Source: Pseudopyrenochaeta lycopersici (taxonomy: Eukaryota > Ascomycota > Dothideomycetes > Pleosporales > Pseudopyrenochaetaceae). From it: 64,000 nucleotides of DNA. The translations under genes and the position numbers were made by a program. This document shows, piece after piece, positions 32,777-43,667 of this stretch (position 1 is its first letter; each line of letters begins with the position of its first letter). Location of the stretch: the NCBI GenBank assembly GCA_003313425.1, contig NHZP01000017.1:434001-498000 (forward strand). Direction: 5' to 3'. The notes below the pieces were generated by a model. That model was not told the DNA's origin. It ran no database searches and saw only the letters and a list, made by a program, of their open reading frames with translations.

Positions 32777-33720
32777 TTTGCTGTGCTGTGCGTGGAAAGA
32801 AGTATAATATTAAAATAATGTAGTGTTTGGAGATGTATTCAGTAGGCGTATTAAAGTGGTGATGATATTTTAACTAAACCCCATCAACCAAGACGACAGA
32901 CTGTGTTATATACAAAACACCAATCTCCAAGACTCACTGACGCCCGCCAGTGATCTCATCTGGCCATGCATCTGAGATCATTGCTGCAAGTTTGCTTGGT
33001 AGCCTGGTTTGAACCCACCCAGGTTCGACAGGGGTGCAATGGCCAGCTACGTCATTAGCCCTACGACCCGCGCCCCAGGGCTCCAGACCTAGTGATCGTC
33101 CCGCGTGCGGATCAAGTTTCCACGCGCACGACGTTGCATCGGCCACTAGGAGGGTGCAACGGCGCCGAGACGCTCTTTCAGATGACGGGAGAGAGGGTGG
33201 GTGTCTAATTAGTGGCTGTGCCCCGGCTACGTGGTGTTGGGCAGGAATGACAACCTGCGGTCGTGATAACTGGGATGCTGAGCCCGGGCCATTCGATCGT
33301 GGTAGACGGGGTGGAGACCCAGATCGATCGAAGGGGACCGGGGTTAGCGATGGGGAAGAGATGAGAGGTGTTCGTATAATGTTGAAGGAGGCGTTGGAAG
33401 GGTGCATCAGGGAAAAGGGCGTACCTGACTCGATGAAGCGAGAGGCAGCAAAGCGATCTTGAAAAATCTTGAAATAATCCTTTTCTTGTATTAACACATA
33501 TACGCTTTTACGGGACCGTGGTGTCTCTTATGATTGTTTAATTTAACCTCCCTGATTATATCGAAGCCGTATCTAGATAACACGAATTTCGCGAATCTGC
33601 AGAAAAGCAATACATTAGGATATCTCTAACAAATTACACCAGCTCCATACATCTACGCAACGACTCGTTCTTTAAGAAAGATCGCCAGCCATACAGATTT
33701 CAAATATTATCCATACTGTC
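32777..33720. other. Intergenic
   Basis: These 944 bp include ORFs open on both strands at about 32934-33497 without family signals or codon bias. They are treated as non-coding. Confidence 0.4.
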
Positions 33721-34242
33721 TCACGTCTCATGAACCGGTACACTCGCCCCCTCGCCCCCCTCGACACCAAACAACTTCAAGCAGCTCTCCCTCTTGAACA
33801 TCCTCGCACAGTCCACTGCGTTGGGATGCCCTAACGTCACATCTGCACCACCTTGATACAAAGCCCTAACAACGTCATCGTAGCCTTTGAACACCGCGCC
33901 AGCAATAGGACTCTGTCCTCTCCCGTTCAACACGTTTGCATCGGCGCCGGCATCGACCAGCATCTTGGCTGTCTCTGCGTGCCCGTGGTATGAAGTGAGC
34001 ATGAGGAGAGTGTCGCCAGATGCGTTGGTGAGGTTCTTCGGTATGCCGGCGCTGACGTATTGTTGAAGGGTTGCTGTTTCGCCGGATCGCGCCAGGTCGA
34101 ACAGCCTCGCTGCGAGGTCGAGGGCAGCCGGAGGAAGGTCGGATGGCGATTCAGAACCTTCTGGTTGCTGGGATTGGTTCCCTCCATTTGCACCGGCTGC
34201 ACTTGCCGCGCTTTGTCCGTATACTTCTTCGTATGTCGGCAT
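33721..34242 (-). CDS. Ankyrin-repeat protein
   Basis: This is an intronless 173-residue ORF from ATG. After a polar N-terminus (about 1-40) it has consecutive ankyrin units. LFDLARSGETATLQQYVSAGIP comes first, then SGDTLLMLTSYHGHAETAKMLVDAGAD and GQSPIAGAVFKGYDDVVRALYQGGAD. A terminal partial unit ends near CARMFKRESCLKLFG. Ankyrin repeats mediate protein binding. The size and the MPTYEEVYGQ start fit a family of small cytosolic ankyrin proteins seen across fungi. The partner is unknown, and no catalytic domain is fused. It sits alone, with about 780 bp to the HET gene on the right. Confidence 0.9.
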   Translation of the reverse strand: MPTYEEVYGQSAASAAGANGGNQSQQPEGSESPSDLPPAALDLAARLFDLARSGETATLQQYVSAGIPKNLTNASGDTLLMLTSYHGHAETAKMLVDAGADANVLNGRGQSPIAGAVFKGYDDVVRALYQGGADVTLGHPNAVDCARMFKRESCLKLFGVEGGEGASVPVHET

Positions 34243-35025
34243 GCTGTCTACGAATCTGCACCAACGGAATGCAAGTGCAATTTTTGGAGCTTTAGATGAT
34301 GGTAAATAATAAGATTGGCGTCAAGGCAGAGTGCCTGGCGATATATAACATTCACATTGTAAGAGCTAGATGGCAAATGCTCAGTAAGAGCGAAAGACGC
34401 GTTGTTAATCAGTGGAGCCTCGATGACGACATAGTCGCGTTCTGACTGATTCTCGCCCCACGTTCAGCCTCGTATGCAGTGTCCGAACACCAACTCGCCA
34501 TTCCTGTCTACGTTACGCCTAAGCAAACAAACAACGGCGGTATTTTCACTGAAGGCCTTGCCTATCTAAAAACCCTTTTTACTAGTGAAGGTACTGAGAA
34601 GATGAGGCATCCCGGACAATGACAACCCTTACCGTTGCTTGCCCAAAATATGTATTATGTGACAGAGCACTTCAGTTGACACAAACTGAATGTTGCCTAC
34701 CATTCACCCGAAAGCTGTTTATCAGGGTTTGCTAGCATCGTTTATGTTCGAAAACAGTATCGCGATTTTAGTTATTTTATTGATTTTCTTTTTCGACTCC
34801 TCGATCGCCTGTCCTCGACATTGCCATTAAATGATAAGGTATACCAGATCAAAGTCCGTAAATACCATCGTTTACTGTCCGCAGTGATTGGTGGCGCTAT
34901 AGAAGTACACGGAGACAGCGGTGATGTAGTGCAACAGGGAGTCCAGCGCTTCAGGGAGTTAAATGCTGGTAAGCACCTTGCGAATTGTTCCTAAAGGCAT
35001 CCATGTATTTGTCTTCATTTCTCTT
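34243..35025. other. Intergenic, AT-rich
   Basis: This marks the border between the housekeeping block and the HET island. No ORF, repeat or RNA was recognised. Confidence 0.5.
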
Positions 35026-36918
35026 CTACCTAATTTTAATTCGGTTAGGCTCAATTCCTAATTTGAGAATCTCTCCATTCATGACACCACTCATCCAACT
35101 TTCGCCAATCCATAGGTATGTCCCGTCAGGATTTGGTCGAAGCACATAAGGCACCACCGCCCCATCAAAGACGAATACAACGTCTCCTTCCATCGCTCCA
35201 CCAGGTACCCAGCCCATTCTTCTGTCCTCAAGAATGCAGAATCTTGCTCGAAACGTTGCGCCGTGCGTCAGACGTCTACGATACACTTCATGTTCGTCCC
35301 ATTCCTCTTCCATATTAAAACCGCCCTCCATTGCTTTAAGATGCCAGATTGTCAATCGAAGTTCGTTTACCACAGCTTCATTGGGCGGCTCTTGCAAGAT
35401 CGGATCCCAGTTGCAGCAGAGGGCACGAACAAACTCCTTGTAAAGATCAGAAAGCATCAGTGCTTGGAAATTGGGAAACCTGTCACCAAAGACAAAGTGG
35501 AACATTTTATGGCATTCATCGATCCACTTGCTTTCAATAGCCTTTTCACTCGCTCCGAAATCGGATGGAACCATCGGCTGATCCATCGAGGCTTTGGCGT
35601 AGTAATCTCTTCTACTGTGCCCAATTTGCACGATTCGACCAACCTTTCTTCCTAAAATGGTGAGTATTTTCTTCCCATGCACCTTGGCCTCAATTTTGAG
35701 GTCGCCACCTGCACGCGTCTTTTGCCCGTGCGAGAGAAAGCCGATCGCTGGGAGAAGCCTTTTTGTGAAGTCAGGGACCCATGACGGAAAACAGTCGTCT
35801 AGACTGTCATCCAGGGTATCGCGCGACGCCCAAGAAATCGCCCTGAATGACTTGTTTTGCAATAGGTCCAAGATGACGAATTCTCGGAAGACTTCCATGG
35901 GAGTAAGGCTATAATCCGGCAAGGGAACCCATTCCATCTCTACTAATGGCAGACTGAGAAGGGAGTAGAGCCGATCACGAGGCTCAGAAGTCTCCAAGGA
36001 ATTAGTGGAGAAAATTAGATCAAAGATTGTGAGCTTTTTGTTGCCCTTTCGCTCCATATTTCGGCAGGATTGAACCAGGATCGTCGAAATCAGCTTTGAG
36101 CCAAACAAGTCCATCATGGCGTTACCTGCAAGGCTCTGGGCTACTATTCCAAGCCAGTCATATGGCATGCACTTGTTGCCTAACAAGAGCGTAGCATTTC
36201 GAGCTTTGACAACTTCTTGCAGAACCCAGAGCCTAGAGAACCACGGCCGTGAGAGCAGAGCCGATAAATGCTTCCATCCGTCTTTAGGAAAGCTCTCGAG
36301 CCCATTGATTTCATCTACCGCTAGATCGCCCTTAATCCCCGCAATCCTCCGCTGGGACTGATGTTTATAAATGATCTCGATAGCTTCAAACGCTTGGGCG
36401 TCCACGTCAGCTTCTTGCCCAAGCCAGATTGGAACTGAATGGGCTCTAGAGTATATCTCTCCCATGAGTTTGATTTGGTTGCTCTTCTCATCGTTGTTTT
36501 CTTGATTGATACAAAGGGCATCGATCCACAAGGTACACAAACTGTCCGTGGAGCGGAGTCGTTTCAAAGCCGTGTGCACATTTTCATTGACCTTCATAGG
36601 TAATCCGTTACAAACGATACTGTGCGTTTTCTCAGGCGAGCCCCACACATATGAGAGTGCAGTATATTCCGGGACTTCAAGCAGACTATGTATCTCCAAC
36701 GTAATATGGATTGGGTCGGATTCGTTGCCATTTTGTAGTCGAATGAGTCTGATCCTGGGAGGGTCGGGGGTATTGCCGGATGCAAACTTGGTGCCACCCT
36801 CCAACTTGATCTGGCCGTTGATGTTGCGATCAGGGATCCATGCCCACCAGTCCAGCTCTGAGGGCTGGCTCTGGAGCTCTAAAGTCTCTAGCGCACTGTA
36901 TGTATAGAACGAACTCAT
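35026..36918 (-). CDS. HET-domain protein (heterokaryon incompatibility type)
   Basis: This is an intronless 630-residue ORF from ATG. All three HET-domain blocks are intact. They are YTALSYVWG (85-93), LWIDALCINQ (130-139) followed by WLG, and RPWFSRLWVLQEV (224-236). HET domains trigger cell death on non-self recognition in filamentous ascomycetes and are related to TIR-like enzymes. The C-terminal part has no NACHT, ankyrin or WD repeats. It ends in a module GDVVFVFDGAVVPYVLRP...MNGE that is also found at the end of the second HET protein in this window, suggesting it is a shared regulatory unit. No premature stop or frameshift is visible, so the gene looks functional. Confidence 0.93.
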   Translation of the reverse strand: MSSFYTYSALETLELQSQPSELDWWAWIPDRNINGQIKLEGGTKFASGNTPDPPRIRLIRLQNGNESDPIHITLEIHSLLEVPEYTALSYVWGSPEKTHSIVCNGLPMKVNENVHTALKRLRSTDSLCTLWIDALCINQENNDEKSNQIKLMGEIYSRAHSVPIWLGQEADVDAQAFEAIEIIYKHQSQRRIAGIKGDLAVDEINGLESFPKDGWKHLSALLSRPWFSRLWVLQEVVKARNATLLLGNKCMPYDWLGIVAQSLAGNAMMDLFGSKLISTILVQSCRNMERKGNKKLTIFDLIFSTNSLETSEPRDRLYSLLSLPLVEMEWVPLPDYSLTPMEVFREFVILDLLQNKSFRAISWASRDTLDDSLDDCFPSWVPDFTKRLLPAIGFLSHGQKTRAGGDLKIEAKVHGKKILTILGRKVGRIVQIGHSRRDYYAKASMDQPMVPSDFGASEKAIESKWIDECHKMFHFVFGDRFPNFQALMLSDLYKEFVRALCCNWDPILQEPPNEAVVNELRLTIWHLKAMEGGFNMEEEWDEHEVYRRRLTHGATFRARFCILEDRRMGWVPGGAMEGDVVFVFDGAVVPYVLRPNPDGTYLWIGESWMSGVMNGEILKLGIEPNRIKIR

Positions 36919-38178
36919 GGTACCTATGTGTGCAAGTCCTAGTGTAAAAGTTTGAGGCCATGGAGTTGCTCGTCGCTTTTTATTAGGGAACTGGTCTCAC
37001 CGGAATAGGGTTTCAGCTCTCGCCAAAGCATGCCACCATATCACCAGGCTGAGTCGCAATCTGCTGCGGCGCTATCAAAGCCGTGCATCTGGACGAATCA
37101 AATGGCCAGCCACAAGCCGAGGCCTATCACTTCATGGATGTCCGCAGGCTGTTATTCACGTATTAGTGAGAGGCGTTATGTAAAAGTCGGATCATACACG
37201 CCTTTATGGAAACGCGTCATTCACACATTCTCGGCATTGTGGTTTTGAGGTTAATATAACATAAGCAAACTAAAGGCTTAGACTCGGACAAGTCGCGTGC
37301 TAAGCTTCCCCTAATCCGCCTTTTCCTTGGCGTGGATCTTGACTTCCCCAATTCATAGATGCGTGAGACTTGGACTTGGCAGATCCAGGCATAGGATCGA
37401 CCTGTGATGTCGGGGCCCTCGATGAAAAGGATTCAAAATCTAGGCGCACCAGTGTGAGGGAGGCAGTACACCACATCAGACCTGCTGCCCAGCTTGCACC
37501 TCTGCACATCCTAGCTGACGTCGTCTGTAGTCGTATTTCATTACGTCGGGAACCAAAGGCTTCTCCAAAATTCTATTCAGGAAATTCCCCTATGCGCCCC
37601 TAGCCTTGAGAAGCACAGCCTTGTCACGTGCAGAGCGTACGTGGACGCCTTGACGACTTTGTTTCATCCCAAGAATATGACTTAATGCACGAAAAGGCCC
37701 GAATGGGTGTACCACTGTCAATGCGAAAGCTAATCGAGAAGCAGATGAGTTCTCATGCCTCCTTCGGCCAGATCGCACTAAAAGGTTGCCGTTATGTGTT
37801 TGGCTTCTTTAAACGCGCTAGGGCAAGCCACGTACACCCATTTGCTCCACCTTTTTGCGACCAGAATCCATCTCCACGATGTTTTTCTGGGAGTGTTCTC
37901 CATTTAGGAACGCTCTGACTATTTGGGGATGCGTCAGCTTCTACGTAGTGGAATACTCGTAAGCTCAATCGAGGATCTTGTTGCTGCTGAATAGCGATGC
38001 TATTCGGATGATCATGAGAAAGGAGTCTAACGATACCATCAGTATATAGTTGAGCGTGCGTCCCAATACGTTAACTTCATCACAGCACATTCAATCATCA
38101 CTTCTCATTTCAACTCTCATCTCTCACTGCATTCACTTCTGAACACTTGTTCTTCAACTCGTTCCTTCAACCAACAAG
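36919..38178. other. Divergent promoter between HET and PAN genes
   Basis: These 1.26 kb have no supported gene. A CACGTG core occurs at about 37625. A short ORF at 37628-37918 has no recognisable domain. Confidence 0.45.
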
Positions 38179-39008
38179 ATGCACTCCTTCACCGCACTTA
38201 CCGCAGCCTCTGCAATCCTCGCCGTCGTATCTGGCTCTCCTTTGGCAATCCGCGCCAACACTTGCGGCGCCGCTCCAAGTGCCAGCAACACAAACATTCA
38301 GCCAATCAGCCAGCCTTCCGGAATCCAAACTACAGCTGATTGCCAGGCTCAGTGTAACGCCAACTCCGCGTGCAAATCTTTCGTTTTCGGTTTTGTCGAC
38401 AACGCCATTCAGTGCAAGCTTTTCTCCTCTGCTGCCTCTGCAATTCCTACTCAGTCTAGCAGCAACCTTGTGGCGTATGACAAGGCTTGCTCGGATGTTC
38501 CCAGCGTAGTCCCGACTTCAAGCAACCCCACTGGAAAGGCCTCGAGCTCCAGTGGCCAAGCTTCGAACTCCAATGGCCAGAATTCAAACTCCAATGGCCA
38601 GACTTCGAACTCCAACGGCCAGACCTCGAACTCAAATGGTCAAACGTCGAACTCCAACAGTCAGCAAAGACCGACTTCCCAGAAACAAACCTCCAACAAC
38701 GCCCAAACTTGCGGGTCCAAGCCTGCGGGTAGCACCAACAATCAGCCCATTGCCACCCCCTCCGTGGCATCTGCGGAAGATTGCAAAGCCCAATGCAGTG
38801 CCAACACTAGCTGCAAGAGGTAAGTGCCCTAATTTGATCATGCGGTTTAGGAAATAGCAACTAATCCTTCTCTAGCTTCACCTTTGGCAAGGTTGACAAT
38901 ACCTCTTTCTGCCGTCTTTACTCGGTCGCTGCCTCCGCTATCCCCGCCCCAACTACGACTGCGCAGAAGAATGCCTTTGTCGCATACGATGTCGGCTGCT
39001 CCATCTAA
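38179..39008 (+). CDS. Secreted protein with two PAN/Apple-like domains
   Basis: Exons 38179-38819 and 38876-39008 (56-nt intron, CTAAT branch) give 257 residues. An N-terminal hydrophobic signal peptide (LTAASAILAVVSGSPLA) is followed by two similar six-cysteine domains. The first starts CGAAPSASN and runs to YDKAC; the second starts CGSKPAGS and runs to YDVGC. Both share DCxAQC, ACKSF/SCKSF, FG.VDN and SAxAIP signatures typical of fungal PAN/Apple modules, which bind carbohydrate or protein. Between them is a Ser/Asn/Gly/Gln linker made of six 7-residue repeats. No GPI signal is visible at the end. The protein is likely extracellular or wall-associated, and an adhesin or effector role is possible. 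It lies between two HET genes. Confidence 0.87.
38542..38667 (+). repeat. 21-bp coding minisatellite, six copies, in PAN gene
   Basis: Six tandem 21-bp units with point differences encode the (S-N-S-N-G-Q-T)-type linker. Units start at 38542, 38563, 38584, 38605, 38626 and 38647. Being a multiple of three, copy-number change keeps frame. Confidence 0.9.
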
Positions 39009-39397
39009 GGAAATGAATAGAAGCTACCACAACGAGTGGGAAATGGTGGGGATCAACAAAGGTAGTGGACGCACCGCCTGGACGAACCACTAGAATTGGA
39101 TGGTTGAATGGTTGAATGTCTTTGCAATGCTGTTTTTCTTTGTTACTGTACATACACACTCCTTTGGCGCATGACTAGGTTTTTTGTATGATCTTTAGAC
39201 TTATAAATCACGAATCCTTGGTACCAATCATACATCCACATTGCACATCTCATGCCCTGTTTTCGAGCATGTTAAATTGATAATAATCGACAATCTCGCT
39301 CAATCGTACTGTCGCTGTAAAAGCATTCCAACGCTTGGTCTTAGCCTCTCGGTCACAATTTATGGCTTTGAAATTATAATTTCGAGCTATAATTCCA
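39009..39397. other. Intergenic, convergent PAN and HET 3' ends
   Basis: This is 389 bp of AT-rich 3' flank. Nothing else was recognised. Confidence 0.5.
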
Positions 39398-41578
39398 CTA
39401 CGCTATGGTTATTGGTTGACATTTCGAAAATTCCATTGCCTCTCCATCCATGATACCGTCAACATAAGCTTCACTGACAATTTGATATTTTCCACCGCTT
39501 AGTGGCCGAAGAATGAAAGGAACTTGTGCCCCCCGAATGAGCGCAATGAGGTCACCTTGACGAACATGCTCAGAACTGAGGGCCAAATGTCCCTTTTTGG
39601 TAACACACGGGAGCCGTCCCAAGCTCTTCCCTATAATTTCGTTGCCTAGCCTTGCGTCTTTGAAGCCTCTGTTCTTAACCAAATTTCTGTTATTTTCGTC
39701 GGCGAGGAATTTTTGTATATCAGCTTTGAGAAATTCTGGCTTAACGGAGCCAATCATTTGCTGAAGAAGAAACATAGCATCAAGAAGGCGACTATCTCCG
39801 ATTCTTGTTGGCTCTGCGTTTAGGCCAAAACCAACTCCTCCAATGGAAGTCCTGACCGATGCGCGTAAGCGATCGAGAAATTTCTTGTAAAATCTCCCCT
39901 TCAGATAGGTAAAGCGAAGAAGTTCAGTTAGCCACTCGATTGGCCAGGAAAACGTTTCGGAGATGGGTACTTCATTGGTGGAAACCCGACCACGGAATGA
40001 CCCCACTTTGTAGATTTTGTCGTAAATGTAGCACAATGCTGAGATTTCGACCACCCTGCCGTCCTTTCGGATGACGGAAATTCTAGGATGTGGCTCTGCT
40101 CCCGATGCACTGAACGCAGGAACGACAGTGACATGGTCGTTTTCGATGTCTTGCAATCTGTCTGTTACAGACAGGGACCAGTCTGGCACCCAGGATGGTA
40201 GCTCGGATGGTGTATCTGAGATTTGACAGAAGGAAAGGAGCGATGTATGACCTTGCTCTAGGAGAGCGGCCATGGCTGTTGTATACGTTTCCTCCTTGGA
40301 TATCTTATAGTCTGGAATCACGCCCATAAGCTCTAGCTCTTTACGATCTGCCGCAAGACCCAATAAAGCATAGACCTTATCTCGTGGATCTGTCGATTCT
40401 AAATGATGAGGACCATGCCGTTTAGTATTGATGCTTCCAACACATGTTGCGCGAAGCAGGGCTGCCAGCGGAAACCTCTCAAATGTATATATTCGCCATA
40501 AAGATAGCATCACACTAGGTCTGTGTTGGAAACACGCGAGAAGTAATTCGAGCTTATATCGCAGTAGACGGTCGGAGAGAGATTCGCTCGACACTATGGT
40601 CATCCATAATGCAGTGTATGCGTTGATGATAGCGCTACATCGGCGTCGAGTAATACGCTTGGTCCCACATAGGATATCTACACCCTGTGGGATGGCTACT
40701 TCTTGAAGTACCCATATTCTCCCCCACCATGGCCTGGTGAAGAAACGTTTAAAGCCAGCGATGGGTATCGCATCCTGTGGATTGTACCAGCCACTGATAG
40801 AGTAAAAGAGGTCTTGTATTGCCTTTCTGGGCACCATAATTGGTTGCCCTTCAGGCCCTTTTCTGTATATATTTGATCGCTTCAGGACCTGGGATGCTTG
40901 AGGCATTGATACAATCTCTTTCCAGAGTTGTATATACTGATCAGGGCCTAAATCCATGCCAATGGCCTCTGCCTTTGTTCCTAGGGTGTTCATATAATCC
41001 ATAGTTGAATCGCTACTGTCATCTGATGGGCCCAGCCAAACAATAACCTTGCACGCCCGTCGGTAAATATCAGCCATGAGACTGACCTGATAACCCTTCT
41101 CTTCATCATCTAATTGGTGAATGCATACGGCGTCGATCCAAAGGTACACATCCTTAGGAATGCTCCTGCCAGGCAAACTCTGCCTAACCAAAGCCCTCCG
41201 ATTGTCTCTTAGGTGCCGGAGAGCTTCGTCTAAGTTTCGCGTGATGTGGAAAGTCTTACCGTCACAGAGAACGGGGACAGTGCGGCTAGAATCGCCCCAT
41301 GTGTACGACAGAGCGATGTAATCCGGGGCTTCGCTTAAGAGGTGCGTTTTAATGTTGAAATGAATTACTTCTCCCTGGCGTCCGTATTTAAGGTCAAGAA
41401 GGCGGATATGTTGAGAACGCAAACTATCGGAGTATTCGAATTTCGCTCTGAGAGCTGGTGTTAGAGTTGAGCATGATTTTTGTTTTCATTGCCTAGAGCA
41501 AGTTTTCATTAAATGCGTCTGGCAAAACGCATGTGGGAATATAGTGTAGAACGAAATAGACGCGTTACCCTTGTACAT
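39398..41578 (-). CDS. HET-domain protein, second copy
   Basis: The main open frame (41422-39398) has no ATG at its 5' end; it opens with TTG. A 10-nt first exon (41578-41569, ATG TAC AAG G), a 114-nt GT-AG intron and re-entry at 41454 restore an ATG in phase. That model gives 688 residues starting MYKALRAKFEYSDS. HET blocks are YIALSYTWG (about 49-57), LWIDAVCIHQ (108-117) followed by WLG, and RPWWGRIWVLQEV (about 244-256). The C-terminal module GDLIALIRGAQVPFILRP...MDGE matches the end of the first HET protein. No internal stops are present. The first exon is inferred from splice phase only. Confidence 0.9.
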
Positions 41579-43020
41579 GCTCCCCGCGTATGGTTGGAAG
41601 TGGCGCTAAACAAGCCATTTGCACAATAGAGCTAAAAGTCTAGAAAGACGAGTTTATTGATCTCCAAAATCATCAGACTTTGGAAACCGTAGAAAGAGCC
41701 AAGAGGACACTGAGGCTCAGGACAATTTTACGATGACTGATCAGACTTTATCATATATTATTCGTTGCCCATATATCATTCCAACATTCCTATTCCCTCA
41801 GGCATGCCTACCTTGGCTGCCTCTGATCGACGAATAAGAACCCGCCACACTGCCGCTGACGAACTAGGCTACAACCCTTGTTCACCGGCCGACTGTGCCA
41901 CAGAACGGAACATGTTCCGTACAAGTCACACAAACGACGGAATCGATCTCGATCTTGCCCACGTGGTAGAAAGTTCGATGAGGCAGAGGTCGTTAACTTT
42001 CTGAGTAGACCGTCACACGAATCTAAATAATATAAGCAGGCTGTTTCTCAGCCATGTATGATGCAGTTGATCGCTGAGATATATAACAGCCTAGTATACG
42101 CCGATAGAAGCCCCTCAGGCTTGTTCTATGGAGCGAACAGAAACTCGAATTCAGGAAACTATGGCCTAAATGCAAAGGCCTTCTGGATCTCACCCCGAAT
42201 GAGTTTGCATGATAGTCTGCCCCCAATCTACACGCATCTAGAGATTATGTCGGGAAATGAATCCGTGAAGCTTTCTCTCGGCATCTGAGTAAGGAAGCTC
42301 GTCGTCCATTTCGCAGTCGCGCATTTGTCCTTGTCCGCTTAGTAACAGAGTACATCCATGAACTGGTTGGCCGAGGACTACACCAAGTAATGAGCAGGAC
42401 ACGTGCGTTATCTCGCCAATCAGCGGTCGCTTGATGAACTACCTGCTCCGAACAAATTAGGCGATCTGGGTGGAAGTTCCTGCTACAACATATCCGCGAA
42501 ATTATTCTCGTTTGAACAACGTATCTTCCAAGCCTGCAGCAAATGTAATAGGGCTAAGCTCAAGGAGCTTTTAGAAAATAAGGAAGACATCTGATACAAA
42601 TCAGTGATACAGCGATTGCTACAAGGGAAGGAAGTCGAAAACTAATAGCACAAGTGAATTCAGCGATACTTTGGGCGGAGTACGACTTGTTCAGCAGTAC
42701 AGGTACTGATCAAATCCTATCGTAGAGTGGTAGGCACGAAATTGAGCACACTGAGTCACATGGGGTAAGCGTCTAGAAGATTCCATGAGCGCTCACCATG
42801 AAGGGCGAGCGATCATGTGACTGCGGCACAGTTGGTTCTCAGAACCTCTTCTGAGCTCTAAGAATGGCCCTGCCAGTGCGGGAAGAGACAGTCCAAACGT
42901 TGAGGATCTGAGGTGCTCACATAAAGATGCTAAGGCCAGACTATCACCAGATATCAGACCCGTCGCCCTTGGACGCTCGCACGACGCGCTCGCATTGGTC
43001 CAGAGCTGACAGATCAGGTG
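41579..43020. other. Accessory-region sequence, probably decayed
   Basis: Only short ORFs occur. One at 42403-42594 ends in FEQRIFQACSKCNRAKLKELLENK, which resembles the entry to an ankyrin array and may be a gene relic. Nothing is long enough to call. Confidence 0.35.
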
Positions 43021-43224
43021 CGAGCGTCTGATTGGATTATTACAAGGACACACCGAGTGGGCACACAACTCCTGGAGTTGGAATGGGCTTTCTTGGCAGC
43101 CAGTCCAGTCGGGGATAAAAGGCGAGCGTCTGATTGGATTATTACAGGGACACACCGAGTGGGCACACAACTCCTGGAGTTGGAATGGGCTTTCTTGGCA
43201 GCCAGTTCAGTCGGGGATAAAAGG
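43021..43224. repeat. 102-bp tandem duplication, two copies
   Basis: Copies at 43021-43122 and 43123-43224 differ at only two positions by eye, implying recent duplication. Each unit carries an ATTGG (inverted CCAAT) and a GGATAAAAGG TATA-like string. Confidence 0.92.
43216..43224 (+). promoter_or_regulatory. TATA-like GATAAAAGG
   Basis: This lies at the end of the second 102-bp copy, about 100 bp upstream of the candidate ATG at 43323. An identical string sits at 43114-43122 in the first copy. Confidence 0.3.
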
Positions 43225-43322
43225 CCAGCGCCGGACGCTTTCAATATTGAGAAGGACACGACTCTTTCGTTCCAGTCTGCAGCTAGGAGACGCGCCAGTT
43301 GGACTTGCAGAACGATAGAAAT

Positions 43323-43667
43323 ATGGCCGCTACTGGGATGCTTAGTACTTGCACGCGTACTATTTGGAGAGGTAATCGTTGCACGCATACTATTTGGAAT
43401 GGTAATGATTGCGAGAGTACTACTTGGACGTATGAAGAGTGGTGTAAGTGGCAGTGGCAGTGGCAGTGGCAGTCATTAGTGCTTATCTAATACATACCAA
43501 TAGCGGCCACCGTTGGTGATGATAGCGAATATGGAAGTGGGGGAACGGGCAGTGATGGCGGACCCCCCATGGGAGGTACTACTGATGCCGGAATGCAAGG
43601 CATCGTGGAGGATGATCCAGAAGAAGGGGTGGACAACGACGGTGACATCCTTATGTCCGACGTTTAG
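43323..43667 (+). CDS. Candidate orphan small protein with decapeptide repeats
   Basis: A two-exon model (43323-43443 and 43504-43667) gives 94 residues. The 60-nt intron starts GTAAGT, has a CTAAT branch-like site and ends AATAG, and the join is in phase. Exon 1 contains three 10-residue repeats with one Cys each (CTRTIWRGNR, CTHTIWNGND, CESTTWTYEE). Exon 2 is Gly/Asp-rich and ends in an acidic tail DNDGDILMSDV. The second frame through exon 1 is also open, so the choice of frame rests on the donor phase and the composition of the tail. There is no signal peptide. It could equally be the end of a larger decayed gene. No homologue is recognised. Confidence 0.4.
43350..43439 (+). repeat. 30-bp tandem repeat, three copies
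   Basis: Diverged copies start at 43350, 43380 and 43410, each containing a gcacgcgtactatttgga-like core. They encode the decapeptide repeats of the candidate orphan gene. A GGCAGT hexamer run follows at about 43449-43473. Confidence 0.8.

Noticed and set aside
32934..33497. 187-codon minus ORF with a 142-codon plus ORF opposite
   Set aside because: Both frames are open by chance in this region and no family signature is seen.
43018..43479. 153-codon ORF across the 102-bp duplication, and a WD40-like look (LLQGHTEW) in another frame
   Set aside because: A stop-free unit whose length is a multiple of three opens several frames on both strands. The WD40 resemblance does not extend beyond a few residues.
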